The notes below the pieces were generated by a model that was not told the DNA's origin, made no database searches, and was given only the letters and a program-made list of their open reading frames with translations. A stretch of 64,000 bases of DNA from NCBI GenBank assembly GCA_037952775.1, contig JBANAY010000003.1, forward strand, positions 35,588,001 through 35,652,000, read 5' to 3'. Shown here in pieces: positions 30,689-42,600 of this stretch; position 1 is the stretch's first letter; the number at the start of each line of letters is the position of its first letter. A program made the position numbers and the translations under genes. This DNA comes from Clonostachys chloroleuca. Taxonomy: Eukaryota; Ascomycota; Sordariomycetes; Hypocreales; Bionectriaceae.

Positions 30689-30706
30689 TGAGTCAAGGCG
30701 GCCAAT
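30689..30706 (+). promoter_or_regulatory. TGAGTCA plus CCAAT pair upstream of aconitase
   Basis: A perfect bZIP site (TGAGTCA) lies six bases upstream of a CCAAT box, 443-460 nt before the aconitase ATG. Fungal CCAAT-binding complex often acts with bZIP factors. The sites are seen; their use is inferred. Confidence 0.4.
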
Positions 30707-31006
30707 TCGAGCAGGCTGCGTGCACATGGTCCTCGGCTCTGGGCCTGGGTGTCTCAACCTGGATGCGAGCAGAGAGGGCATTTGATCTCGATGGGCCCCG
30801 GTTCAGAGGAGGAGTTCGGCTACAATGACGAAACGGTACTGCGGCTTATTTTCTCAAGGCCTGTGGTTGGCTGGAGCCACGGTGGCCACCCCAAAGTGCT
30901 CCAGTTTCTGGAGAGCCACCGCGGTACGTACTTGGCAGACGGCCTGGAGCTTGGTGGGCTCCACCCCAGGATCTTGTCGGCCAAAAACAACTCTGTGCCT
31001 CGTTCC

Positions 31007-31140
31007 TCTGCCCTCTTTAATTTTTCCCTCTTTGTCCTCATCCTCTTCACTGCGGATGTCGATTTGTCTTTTCTTTCTGTGATACCCCTTGGCCAGACCA
31101 TCTCCCCTCCCATCCTCAATTGACCTCGCACCACAGACAA
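31007..31140 (+). promoter_or_regulatory. Pyrimidine-rich core promoter of aconitase
   Basis: Strongly CT-biased stretch directly before the start codon (e.g. CTCATCCTCTTC, CTTTTCTTTC). CT-rich blocks near transcription starts are typical of highly expressed filamentous-fungus genes. Confidence 0.45.
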
Positions 31141-31148
31141 CCGCCATC

Positions 31149-33668
31149 ATGCTTGCGACCAGACAGGTTCTGGGCGGATCTCTCCGCGCCCGGGGCCTCG
31201 TTGGTGCTGCCAGCTCCATCCGACGCATGGCCACCGTCTCCGACTCTCCTCTGGACAAGAAGGTAAGAAGACCCCGTCTGCTCTGCACGGCTGCCTCGTG
31301 ACCGCACAATCCGGTAGCATCATGGACATAGTCTGACTGTCGCATGCAGGTCCGCCAGAACATCTGGGAGGATAACAACTACATCAACTACAAGAAGATG
31401 TCCGAGAACCTCGCCATCGTCCGGTCCCGCCTCAACACCCCTCTGACCTATGCCGAGAAGATCCTCTACTCTCACTTGGATGATCCTCATGGACAGGACA
31501 TCCAGCGAGGTACCTCATACCTCAAGCTGCGACCTGATCGTGTTGCTTGCCAGGATGCCACTGCCCAGATGGCTATCCTGCAGTTCATGTCTGCTGGCAT
31601 GGATGCCGTCGCTAACCCCACCACCGTCCACTGTGACCACTTGATTGAGGCCCAGATTGGTGGTGAGAAGGATCTCGCCCGTGCTATCGAGATCAACAAG
31701 GAGGTCTACGACTTCCTGGCTACTGCTTGTGCCAAGTACAACATTGGATTCTGGCGCCCCGGCTCTGGTATCATCCACCAGATTATCCTTGAGAACTATG
31801 CTTTCCCCGGTGGTCTCCTCATCGGTACTGACTCCCACACCCCCAACGGTGGTGGTCTCGGTATGGCTGCAATTGGTGTCGGTGGTGCTGATGCCGTTGA
31901 CGTCATGGCCAACCTACCCTGGGAGCTGAAGGCCCCCAAGGTCATTGGTGTTAAGCTGACTGGCCAGATGTCTGGCTGGACTACCCCCAAGGACATTATT
32001 CTCAAGGTCGCTGATATCCTCACTGTTAAGGGTGGTACTGGTGCTATCGTTGAGTACCACGGTCCCGGCACTGAGACCCTGAGCGCAACTGGTCAGGCTA
32101 CCATTTGCAACATGGGTGCTGAGATTGGTGCCACCACCTCTCTGTTCAACTTCAACCAGGGAATGTACGACTACCTTGCCGCTACCAAGCGTAAGGACAT
32201 TGGTGACTTTGCTCGCGCTTACTCCAAGGAGCTCCGCGCAGATGAGGGTGCTGAGTACGACCAGCTGATCGAGATCAACCTGTCTGAGCTCGAGCCTCAT
32301 ATCAACGGTCCCTTCACCCCCGATCTGGGTACTCCCATTTCCAAGTTCAGCCAAGCTGTCAAGGACAATGGCTGGCCCGAGGAGCTCAAGGTTGGTTTGA
32401 TCGGATCTTGCACCAACTCCTCTTACGAGGATATGTCCCGTGCTGCCTCCATTGCCCGTGACGCTCTCGACCACGGTCTCAAGGCCAAGTCTGGCTTCAC
32501 TGTCACCCCCGGCTCTGAGCAGATTCGTGCCACCGTTGAGCGTGACGGTCAGCTCAAGACCTTCGAGGAGTTCGGCGGTATGGTTCTTGCAAACGCATGC
32601 GGTCCCTGCATTGGTCAGTGGGACCGTCGCGATGTCCCCAAGGGCACCGCTAACTCCATCATCTCGTCCTACAACCGTAACTTCACCGGCCGAAACGATG
32701 GTAACCCCGCCACTCACTCTTTCGTCGCCTCCCCCGATATGGTCGTTGCCCTCACCATTGCCGGCTCCCTCCACTTCAACCCCCTGACCGACAAGCTTAA
32801 GGACAAGGATGGCAACGAGTTCATGCTCAAGCCTCCCACTGGCGATGGTCTCCCCAGCAAGGGCTACGACCCTGGCAATGACACCTACCAGGCTCCTCCC
32901 AAGGACCGCTCCGCTGTCACCGTTGCTGTCTCGCCCACCTCCGACCGTCTTCAGATCCTCTCCCCCTTCGATCCTTGGGATGGCAAAGACGCCAAGGACC
33001 TGCCTATCCTCATCAAAGCCCAGGGCAAGACCACCACTGATCATATCTCCATGGCTGGTCCCTGGTTGAAGTACCGTGGTCACCTGGACAACATCTCCAA
33101 CAACATGTTGATCGGTGCCACCAACGAGGCCAACGGCAAGGCCAACGAGGTCAAGAACTACAGCACTGGCGAGTGGGGTGCTGTTCCCGCCGTCGCCCGT
33201 GACTACAAGGCCAAGGGCATCAAGTGGGTTGTCATTGGTGACTGGAACTACGGCGAGGGTTCTTCTCGTGAGCACGCTGCTCTCGAGCCCCGTCACCTTG
33301 GTGGTCTTGCCATCATCACCCGATCTTTCGCTCGTATCCACGAGACCAACCTGAAGAAGCAGGGTATGCTTCCTCTCACCTTCTCCGACCCCGCTGACTA
33401 CGACAAGATCCGACCTGAGGATAGGGTAAGTTTGCGCCTATATCATATCTGAAAACAAAGTGAGGCATTGAAGACTAACATTTGGAATTAGATTGACCTC
33501 CTCACTACCCAGCTCGAAGTTGGCAAGCCCCTCCCCATGATCGTTCACCCCGCCGACGGCAGCGCTCCTTTCGAGATCAAGCTGTCCCACACCTTCAACG
33601 AGCCCCAACTGGAGTGGTTCAAGAACGGCAGTGCCCTCAACACCATGGCCAAGGCCTCCCGATCATAA
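31149..33668 (+). CDS. acoA: Aconitate hydratase, mitochondrial
   Basis: Interconverts citrate and isocitrate in the TCA cycle in the mitochondrial matrix. The N-terminus is a targeting presequence ([27 protein letters not shown]). The 4Fe-4S ligands are present: Cys392 ([11 protein letters not shown]) and Cys455/Cys458 ([11 protein letters not shown]). The substrate-binding C-terminal swivel domain has [20 protein letters not shown]. Exons: 31149-31262, 31350-33425 and 33492-33668; introns of 87 and 66 nt; 788 residues, the expected length. Codon use is strongly biased to C/T-ending codons, a sign of high expression, and this leaves a long empty open frame on the opposite strand. Confidence 0.98.
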
Positions 33669-34545
33669 ATATAAAAGTTAGATACGATTGATGAAAATGT
33701 GAGGTCGTATGGCATAGTGGTGGTGGTGATGGTGGTGGAATGGCGCAACTATATCCTACATGCTTTGGGTTTTATTGAGAAGATGGGGAAAGCGGTTGCC
33801 TGTATTTGGTTTGAGCTTGGCTATTTTTATGGCTCCATGGTTCTTGGTAGGCGCTATGATTTCCTAGTCTGTACAAAATTTCAAAAACACGTTAAACATT
33901 TTAAAATTACATAACTTGGCCTTATCATTGTGCGTGAGTGAAATGTAAGGTAGGTGTCTGAATTATTGACGCACCAATGTGTGGTCATGGTCTCTCGATA
34001 CTATTTTTCTCTGGGTAATTTCATCGGTGATAAAGTGCAACTCACATATAATGCATGAACACTTCATTCGGTAGGCATTATCTCTATCCCACCTCTTTAT
34101 TCATTCATTCAAATGAATTTCTACCTTCAAACCCATTCAGAAAAGGGTTCGAAACCACCAAAGACCCCCGATTAGTAATCGGCTTTTCCCAAGTTACATC
34201 ATCGCAATGAGGAGCAGTGGGCTGTACCTGCATGAGCAAAGTCACGTGGTGATAAGATCCCCTGGTTCTAAGCCCAACCAAACTTTGTCTTGATAGGTTG
34301 ACTACCTGTCCAGTTCTTATGGAGATCAAGAGTCAAGAAAGTCGTGTTTGACGACTCCAGCAAGACTCTACCTGTCGCAAACATCTAATTTTTGACCTCG
34401 CCATGATATAGGAGAGGCGCCCAGTTCTGTGCCGACATCAACTAGAAATCGCTGGATTTCCTTCCCATTTCCCCAGGCTACCTCAGGGGTTCTTTAGCGA
34501 CGTTCCCGGCAGGCCCGAGCCAGGCGCGCGCATTCACGAGCAGCA
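33669..34545. other. Intergenic: aconitase 3' flank and rhomboid promoter
   Basis: Holds a GTCACGTG E-box (core CACGTG at 34243-34248), about 300 nt before the rhomboid start. The GGTTCGAAACC near 34147 resembles a tRNA B-box but has no matching T-stem or A-box. No gene is seen. Confidence 0.4.
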
Positions 34546-35601
34546 ATGCCCAATATCCGGACCCTCAACACGGTTCGCATTCGATCTTACCTATTTCGCC
34601 TTCCGCTCTTCACCCGGTTTGCTCTCATTCTCATTGTGCTTTTGTGGGCGCTTGGGCTGCAGACAATATGGGATCTGCGAAAATGGGGGTCTCTGATACC
34701 CTCTGAGGTGTCCTTGTTGGCTGGTATGTGTCGAACGCAGCGCGATGTTCGCCTGGCATGTTTTGGTTCAAGTGGAATGACTAACATTTTCATGTTGTAT
34801 CTAGCTCACCGGCTCACGACCTATCCGTTGATCCATCTTAATGTCTTCCATGCGGCACTGAATGTCATTGCACTCGCCCCTCTGTTGGAGAGGTTCGAAT
34901 ATGAATATGGAACGCTGAATACCGTCGCGCTGTTCTTTGGACGTAAGTAAAACTTGTCGATATTTGCATTTGAGGGCACTTTGCTTACATGGATCCAGCA
35001 TTGACATCGTTCCCTGGGCTGCTCTACCTCTTTTTCGAATCATTGATTCTCCGATCGAATAATGCTATCATGGGGGCAAGGTATGGGATATTCTGGAAAC
35101 TCCTCTAGGTTTTGTGCTAACTAGGTGGGAACAGTATCTGGGTGTTTCTGCTGTTGGGAATGGAGGCGATCAAGACTTATAAAACCAACCCCTATCTGGT
35201 GATCGGGACACATCATATTCCCACCTGGACGACTCCGTTGTTGATGGTTTTTGTTATTGCTGTGTTGATGCCCAGCACGAGTCTTCTTGGCCATCTGTGC
35301 GGCATTGCCATTGGCTACTTCGGTATGCATTGTCTAACTTCTGGCTGGCCAGCTACTGAACTTTTGACTAACCACTTATCCCTCCCTGGTAGCTGGATTG
35401 GGGTATGTTAAGTACCTGACCCCTCCCGAAGGTATCCTACGAGCAGTGGAGTCCCGCCTTAACCTCCTCGCCATCCTGCCGCACTATGTGAGCGTTGACC
35501 AGAAGACATACGGCCGATTTGGTGTGTTGCCATCCAACAGCCGTCCTGGCGGAAGCCCTGCAACAGAGCTCGTTGGCAGCACCCAGCGCCTCGGTCCCTG
35601 A
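34546..35601 (+). CDS. rbdB: Rhomboid-family intramembrane protease Rbd2/RbdB
   Basis: Golgi/ER-type rhomboid; in fission yeast and A. fumigatus the Rbd2/RbdB orthologue takes part in SREBP cleavage and low-oxygen adaptation. The 264-residue protein has six or so membrane spans. The catalytic Ser133 sits in NNAIMGASIWVF and His186 in LLGHLCGIAIGYF. Family features include HLNVFHAALN and the polar C-terminus GVLPSNSRPG. Exons: 34546-34723, 34805-34942, 34999-35080, 35135-35322 and 35393-35601. The first intron (81 nt) is in phase and stop-free. The Ser133 codon is split by the third intron (AG|T). Orthology to Rbd2 rather than other rhomboids rests on size and the C-terminal tail. Confidence 0.85.
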
Positions 35602-36353
35602 ACACCTCGTTGCAGTAGCTCTCCATGACCCATTTCAACTTCCGTACCAGCAAGCGAATCACGAAGCGCAGGAAGCATGTACGATAGAGTGAGCGGCAGT
35701 GCTGCATTCCGGGGTGGGGGCAAAGTCGATTTTTTGCATATGATTTGGAGTTTTGGGCGCACAGCTAACCTCGAGGGCATGGCGAAAATTACGATCTGGC
35801 TGTCTACATGGTTTCCACGAGGGTATAAGAATATGCTGGCCTGGTTATGTGTTTGCCGTCTTCAAGAGGAAGATTTATGTGGCGTCTGTTTTTTACTCGA
35901 TCATGGAGCCAGGCAATATTCGAGGATGTAATATGGAAGATGAACAGACAAGCATACTCTGTCTGTTATATACGAGGAAGACTTCGGTATCCCTGTAATA
36001 GCTCTGTGGTGTCGTTAATGATAGAGGATTGAATATGAACGCTGCCGAGTATTGGCAGAAATACCAATTGCATATCTCCGGGGTGCCGATGCCTATTATA
36101 TCCTCTGTATATCACTGTGAATATTCATTTATTGCCGATAGCCAACAATGACTATATACGTTGATGGTTTATATGGTGCTTTGCTGAGAGCGTCATATGG
36201 TGGGGCAGCTCTCTCAAGGTGGAGCAGGGGAATGTACCTGATTAACACGCTCCAACGCGGATAGATTAACAGCTACGTTACCCAGAGTCTGACAGCTGCC
36301 ACAGCACCAACGGTCCAGGAACAATCAACCCAGCGGCGCACTCCCTGCCAACA
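35602..36353. other. Intergenic: Gaa1 promoter region
   Basis: AT-rich 3' flank of the rhomboid gene, then the upstream region of Gaa1. Only short frames are present. Confidence 0.4.
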
Positions 36354-38414
36354 TGTCGCGGTTAATTTGTGAGTGTTTCTCTACATGATTGACTGTGGAA
36401 TATTTCAATTTCTCTTTTTCTCGTACTGACAATTTCTCTACTACGCAGCCTCGGCCTTGTCGCTGCGTCGCGATCCTCGCATGCTCAAAGCCCCCCTTAC
36501 CTGTCCTTTGCCTGCATCCTCATCGGCCTCATCTGGCTCCTGGTCCTCCCGCTCGACGAATATTCCCGAAGAACCTACATATCCGAGAATGCCCTCCTCC
36601 CCGGCCAGGTCCACACGTACTTTGGAGGTAGCGAACAGCATGTCTTCCGGGCTTACAAGGAAGAGGTGGCAGCCCTCAGCGGCAAGGATACCCACGAGTG
36701 AGTGGCAGATGCTTGGGTTTGCTTAATTAATTTCCATGGATTGTCTCTGACTAAGGTTGCAGGATAAACAACAACATCGAGGAGATTCTCAAGGGTTTTG
36801 GTGTCAAGGTTGGCCGCCAGAGCTACACATACGGCGCTGCTGGAGGGGCTCACTCGGGCGAGAACGTATATGGTATCCTGCAAGCTCCTCGGGGTGATGC
36901 AACCGAGGCCATTGTTCTCGTCTGTCCCTGGAAGACTATTGACGGCAGGGAGAACCGTGTGGGCGTGGCTCTTGCGCTGACACTTGCCCGGTATTTCAAA
37001 CGTGAGCTGAACCCACGACCTACATTCCTCACTCACAGAATTCTCAGCCATTGACTAACCCATCGTCTAGGCTGGTCACTATGGTCCAAGGATATTGTCC
37101 TTCTCTTCCCCCCGGAGCCAAAGGTTGGTACACAGGCTTGGGTTGATGCATACCACGACGCTCATGACCCGAGGCACGTGTCTCCCTTGCCTCTCAAGTC
37201 TGGAGCTTTGCAGGGCGCCTTGGCCATCGACTACCCCTCGGACCATCATTTCTCAACCCTGCACATCATCTACGATGGCGTCAATGGCCAACTGCCCAAC
37301 CTGGATCTCATTAACGCGGTTGGCTGGATTGCTGGCAACCAGATGGGCATTCCCAGCTTCATCCAGGGCCAGTATAACCACCAAAACTCATACCAGGACC
37401 GCCTCAAGACTATGTTCCGTGGTATGCTCAGCCAAGGACTCGGCAACGTTGCTGGTGCCCACAGCTCCTTCATCCCATATCACGTCGACGCCGTTACTTT
37501 GCAGCCCTGGGGAATGGGCCACCAGGATGAGATGGCAATGGGCCGCGTCATTGAGGGATCGTTCCGAAGTTTAAACAACCTGCTTGAACACCTGCACCAG
37601 AGTTTCTTCTTCTATCTACTGATGAGCAGAGACCGGTTTGTCAGCATTGGAACCTATCTCCCGAGTGCCATGCTATTGGCCGCCAACTTCACCATCATGG
37701 CAATCTTCCTGTGGGTGAAGAGCGGCCAAGCTCCCGAAAGCGAGGGCGACAACTCCAAGGAGAAGATCGCCGCACTCGACACGTCCAACACTGTGGAGCG
37801 GGACATGCTCCTTCCTGCGGCCATCGTCGCGGGGAGCCATGCTCTTGGCATGATCCCCCTCTTCATCTTCAACCGTCTGCCAGGCGACGTAAGTCTTGAC
37901 ATCTCACAACCTCTCCTCGAGCCATGTCCCGACTAACTTGCTGAATATACAGGTCCTCCCACATGCATTCGCCATCTTCTCCGGCATCTCCATCGTACTC
38001 CCCCTGATAGTCTCCCACCTCCTGACATCCTTCTACAAGCCGACCGTGCAGCAATCCCAGCTCACCAAGTCCTTCTCCCTCCTCGTCCTCGGCCTCTCCC
38101 TCTCCACGCTGGCCACGCTCAACTTCTCCCTGTCCTTCATCATCGGCCTCCTCGCCACCCCCCTGTCCTTCGTCCAGCCGACCAGGTCCCAGCCCCTGAG
38201 GTGGGCCTTTGCCGCCCTGCTGAGCCTCATTGCACCCCCGACCATCGCGTACACGGCCGCGATGACCGCTGGCGCCGACGTCGGGGGCCTGCTCAGGGAC
38301 GCCAGCTTCGGGTGGAATGTCCTCGGAGTGTACACCCCCGTCGCCATCTGGGGCGTGTGGTGGCCGGCCTGGACTGTAGGGACAGTCAACGTTCTGGGGT
38401 TTGCCGCCGCATAG
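36354..38414 (+). CDS. gaa1: GPI transamidase subunit Gaa1 (apparent frameshift)
   Basis: ER membrane subunit of the complex that attaches GPI anchors to proteins. It has an N-terminal transmembrane segment (ACILIGLIWLLVLPLDEY), a large luminal domain (NALLPGQVHTYFGGSE, LVCPWKTIDGRENRVGVALAL, HHFSTLHIIYDGVNGQLPNLD, GIPSFIQGQYNHQNSYQDR) and several C-terminal spans. Exons: 36354-36369 (16 nt), 36449-36697, 36763-37001, 37071-37888 and 37953-38414. The reading frame slips at a run of six C (36491-36496), inside the conserved LKAPPYLSFACIL. Seven C would restore it and give 594 residues. All introns (64-79 nt) and other phases agree. Sequencing error is the likely cause. Confidence 0.92.
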
Positions 38415-38688
38415 AAGCGAGCGTTCATGGTAATCTTAGTGAGGGTTTAGGTAGTTAAATTTGAATGAAAAATTACACTCAACAGGTCACCGTGCGCGTA
38501 TATTCAACCACAATCGGGAACTTCGTGTTCAGCGTGATTCGTTTATTTTTGATTTCCTTGTGTCGTAAACGCGGGGAAGTCTGTATTTCCCGTCATTACT
38601 TTACTTGTTACAGCCGAGCACGCATCACACGTGATTCCGGTGTGGCTTTGTGCGTGTATGGCTCTATCCATGACATAAAATTCTATTT

Positions 38689-39907
38689 CTATGCTGCCCA
38701 GACGTCCTTTCCTGCTCCCTCGATCCAGTTGCCGAGCTGGTTGACGCTCGAATCCCAGTCAAGCAGTCGCTGGCGCAAAGCGCCGACCTGTTTCATGTCC
38801 AAAACTTTGGGCTGGACCCATGTGATGTGGGCAACCTCATCCACCTGGTCAATTGTGCCACGGACCAGTCCGAGGCTGAGAGCCTTCATGATGAGGTGCT
38901 CAATCTCTTGTGGGCGGACCTTGGTCTCTCGGGAAATTGTGGCAAAGGACATAGTGCGGTCATGGGGCGGCCGGCGGAAGATGGCCTCTGTAAGGGCGGA
39001 AAGGTAGAGCTTTTGGCGGAGGTGGTCAGAGTGCTCGGCGAGCAGACGGTTTTCAGAAATGTGGTCGGACAGTACGTCAAAGGCAGCCAAATCGCCCCGG
39101 TTAAAAGCGAAGAGGAGATCGCGTAGCCACGAGACGTCTTCGTTTTCCTTGAGGACATCAAGGATAGGGTGCAGCAGCAGCTCGCCAAAGTTGTAGATGC
39201 TGGTGGAGGCTAGCGCCGCTACGCTGAGGAAGTATGCCCTCTTACCGCGTTCACTCTCTGAGATGGAGTCGAGGTCGATGCACGCGAGATAGAGCAGAGC
39301 TGTGCGGTAGTAGTTGGAAAAGTCCATCTTACGCTGCCGGGGGAGATCATGGGTTAGCTTCCGGATTACACGTTCGAAAGACAAGGGCAATGAAATGACG
39401 TACCTGATAATAGCTTGCACTAGCATCATAAAAGGCGGCATGCACGATTGCTTCAACCGAGTCAAACGAGTCCAGTTTCCTCTCTGATACATCCAAGTCC
39501 TTTCTGGCACCGTCCAGGTCTCCCAAGCTCAGCTTAACCCGGGCCACAGCTACGGATGCGTAGACGAAAGCATCTTGTGAGTCTTCGGTATCCACCTTCT
39601 TGACGACGGACTGGAGGAAGAGGAGGCGCTCCTCGTCGTTTTGGCACTGAGTGGCGGCCTTGAGCGCAAGCTCTACTAGCTTGAGCTGGTTGATCTTATC
39701 GGCGAACTTCAAGATGAAGACCTTGTAGAAGGACAGGCGCTGCGGAGCACTGCCGGGGTGGCTGAAGAACTTAACGAGGGCATCGGTGAGCTGGTGCCAG
39801 AGCTTGCGCTCCCAGAAGTTCTCGAAGTCGAGGATAAGGGGCTGGAGCTCCTCGGGAGCCTCTGATCGCTCATCGGCGAGGAAATCGGAGATGGTTTCGA
39901 CGTTCAT
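38689..39907 (-). CDS. rpn9: 26S proteasome regulatory subunit Rpn9
   Basis: Non-ATPase lid subunit of the 19S regulatory particle (human PSMD13). The N-terminal helical repeats begin MNVETISDFLADERSEAPEEL, with FYKVFILKFADKINQLKLVELAL and ASYYQ..DFSNYYRTALLYLACIDL. The C-terminal PCI domain includes DLLFAFNRGDLAAFDVL and MSFATISRETKVRPQEIEHL, then the family's DWDSSVNQLGNWIEG tail. Exons 39404-39907 and 38689-39333 with one 70-nt intron (GTACGT, GGCAG); 382 residues. It is convergent with Gaa1 (274 nt between stops) and divergent from the complex I gene (558 nt between starts). Confidence 0.95.
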
Positions 39908-40465
39908 TGTGAGGTTAGATTTGGGGTTGGTGGGATGAAGTCCGTGTGAGCTGGAAGCTGTTGCCAGCGGTTTGCCGTCCGTATTCTTCCCCCTCTTGGT
40001 CTAATCAGAAAGATAGCAAGCTGAGAAGTTGTATGCTGGGGCGGAGAAGACAAGTTAGCGGCGTTGAAGTCGAGGTTGTTGGTTCGTTGGGCAATTCGTC
40101 GAAATGGAAGCTTGCAGCCGCGATTGGAAGATACGTACAGGCAGGTACATCACACAAGGCAGCCTGGTGCTGATGCAGCTTGCTCTTCGATCCGAGCACG
40201 GACATTTTCGCCAAACAACGGTACGTACCCAAGTATCTTGTACATTTTGCTTACCTAAGACAATTTATCTGGGAGGTGTCTAGCGATTTTTGGCCTGGAG
40301 CTCCATTGGCAATCGAGAGCTGCTCAGTGGTGCAGATGAGCGTCACGTGATCTGTAGATTCCAAGTTGAAGCTCGGCTTCAAGGATAGGATCCATCATAT
40401 CACGACGAACCCCAATTGGGAGGACCAAACACCGTTCTTGGCTGTGCTCAATCCGTATAACAAGA
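39908..40465. promoter_or_regulatory. Divergent promoter Rpn9 / NUO-40
   Basis: 558-nt shared upstream region. It contains TCACGTGA at 40343-40350, about 116 nt before the complex I start. No PACE-like proteasome element was recognised by eye. Confidence 0.45.
40343..40350. promoter_or_regulatory. E-box palindrome TCACGTGA upstream of nuo-40
   Basis: Preceded by G, so it matches the Cbf1/CDEI consensus RTCACRTG. It is in a bidirectional promoter, nearer the complex I gene. Confidence 0.4.
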
Positions 40466-42037
40466 ATGGCTACCTCTCTTACTGCGACGCGGAGAGCCTG
40501 CCAGGCAACCCGTAGCGTCGCGGGAAAGCGATTCCTGTCCGACATCACCATTACCCGGACCGGCAAGCCCATTCTGCGAATTGAGGGTGGACGGTAGGCA
40601 GCTCTCTCACCAATTGATGGGATGACCCAATTGCTGACGTATCAATGCATCTAGACACTCGCTCGGAGGTTCGATATCGCGATTTTCTCTCCCATGACGC
40701 CGCTGACACCCTTCCTAGGCCACACTGCGACAGTATTTGGCGCAACCGGACAACTGGGTCGATACATTGTCAACAGACTGGGTGCGTTCTGCCGAATTTA
40801 AGGAGGAATATGAGGATTGAGGCTGATATGGAGGATGTAGCTCGCCAAGGATGCACCGTCATTGTCCCCTTCCGTGAGGAAATGACAAAGCGTCACCTCA
40901 AGGTTACCGGTGATCTTGGCCGTGTGAACTTCATCGTTCGTTACTCCCTGTGTTCTCCTGCGCCGGACGCCTGTTGCTCACACCAACTAGGAATATGATC
41001 TCCGAAATACCCCCTCTATCGAAGCCAGCGTGAGGCACTCCGACGTCGTTTACAACTTGGTTGGCCGAGACTACCCGACCAAGTGAGTTTTACCTGGGCA
41101 TCCAAGAGCATGGATTGGGCTAATAGCGGGCTAGGAACTTCACCCTGGAGGATGTCCACGTTGAGGGTACCGAGAGAATTGTCGAGGCTGTCGCCAAGTA
41201 CGATGTTGATCGTTACATTCACGTATCTTCTCACAATGCCGACCCTAACTCACCCAGCGAGTTCTTCGCTACCAAGGTATATCTGAGCCGCGCTTATTAG
41301 GATAAACATGTGCTGAATTTTATGATAGGGACGAGGAGAACAGATTGCCAGGAGCATCTTCCCAGAGACGACGATCGTGCGACCTGCGCCAATCTTCGGT
41401 TTTGAGGACAACCTTCTCCTGAAGCTTGCTTCCGCTCTCAACCTTGTCACCTCAAACCACCTGCAGGAGCAGTTCTGGCCTGTTCACGTATGTCTAGGAG
41501 GATCCGGCCGTTCAACTGTCTGAATCACTAGCTAATTTATACTTCAGTCCATCGATGTTGGTATCGCTTTGGAGAAGATCCTCTATGATGACTCAACCGC
41601 CGGACAGACCTTCGAGCTCTACGGCCCCAAGAAGTACAGCATGGGTGAGATCGCCGAGATGGTTGACAAGGAAATCTACAAGCAGCGCCGCCACATCAAC
41701 GTCCCCAAGGCTGTCCTGAAACCCATCGCCAAGCTGCTCAACCAGTTCCTCTATTTCAGAACCATCACTGCCGATGAGGTAGAGCGTGAGTTCCTGGACC
41801 AGCACATCGACCCGGAGGCCAAGACTTTCAGGGATCTGGGCATTGAGCCCGGTGACATTGCTAACTTCACCTACCATTACCTGGTAAATCCTATCGAAAA
41901 CTCCCATTCTTTTATTCATATACTAATATCCAAAACAGCAAGGATACCGCAGCCAGAACTACTATGACCTGCCACCGGCGACGGAGAAGGAGAGGAAAGA
42001 AGACAAGAAGTATATCCACGTTCTTGATGAGCTGTAA
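40466..42037 (+). CDS. nuo-40: NADH:ubiquinone oxidoreductase 40 kDa subunit (NDUFA9)
   Basis: Accessory subunit of mitochondrial complex I with an SDR-like Rossmann fold that binds NADPH. The N-terminus is a targeting sequence (MATSLTATRRACQATRSVAG). The nucleotide motif is TATVFGATGQLGRYIV (residues 50-65); further family stretches are VPFREEMTKRHLKVTGDLG, VVYNLVGRDYPTKNFTLEDV and PAPIFGFEDNLLLKLA. Nine exons: 40466-40593, 40655-40668 (14 nt), 40719-40781, 40841-40935, 40991-41082, 41135-41276, 41329-41487, 41548-41883 and 41939-42037. Introns are 50-61 nt, and phases sum to 376 codons (375 residues). The 14-nt exon encodes HSLG and keeps GGRHSLGGHTATVFG continuous. Confidence 0.95.
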
Positions 42038-42600
42038 ACTGCTGGGGTTGGAAAGAGGTTTGGTTCTTGCTCACCAATTCACCAATTGGGCGAGTCGGCG
42101 TGTATATTGAGCCGCATAGATTAGAATCTGCGTGTTCAGAGGCAATTGTACAGTCCTTTCATTTCCCTTTTCGTTTATCTCGTAGAATGAGGGGGTGCGA
42201 ATAAAAAAAAAGCCTATCACATTACACCTTGGGCAGAAAGTTGAGTTATGTCTTACACTCGAGATGGTTCAAGCAAGTTTTACATTTTAGCAAGGACACG
42301 ACCCACTTGGCCCCATGATGATTGAATTTTTGTTCGTTAGATTGGTTTTTGTAATTGATCGCTATCCAGCCGTCCTCTAGTTTTTGTGAGTTACTATCTG
42401 GTTGTTTTATTCATATTCGCTGGGCGCGTGTACAGAGCAAGTATATGAGTTAAGCGCGCGGAAAGCAATTAATATTTTTCGGGGTTCACCCGTTGAGGCA
42501 AGCATCCAGTCCGCCATTCCCAGGTCTCCTTGCCCTGAGAAATTGTGGATAGTGCTGGTCACCATCCGTGATTACATTGAGCCGAGTTGGTTGCTGAGAA
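42038..42600. other. Convergent 3' region NUO-40 / Ubp8
   Basis: Shared 3' flank of two convergent genes with AT-rich stretches and an A-run near 42205. No gene is seen. Confidence 0.4.

Larger units (their letters stand above)
28759..31148. other. Intergenic 2.4 kb, aconitase upstream region
   Basis: No gene recognised. The distal part (about 29800-30250) is GC-rich. Near the gene lie TGAGTCA (30689-30695), CCAAT (30702-30706) and a CT-rich tract before the start. The length suggests a long promoter or an unrecognised noncoding transcript. Confidence 0.4.

Noticed and set aside
31914..33341. 475-codon open frame antisense to aconitase
   Set aside because: Its composition (Val/Gly/Leu-rich, no motif) is what the reverse of strongly C/T-ending codons gives; aconitase on the plus strand is certain.
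34140..34160. tRNA B-box-like GGTTCGAAACC
   Set aside because: The flanks do not form a T-stem and no A-box or acceptor stem was found at the proper distance.
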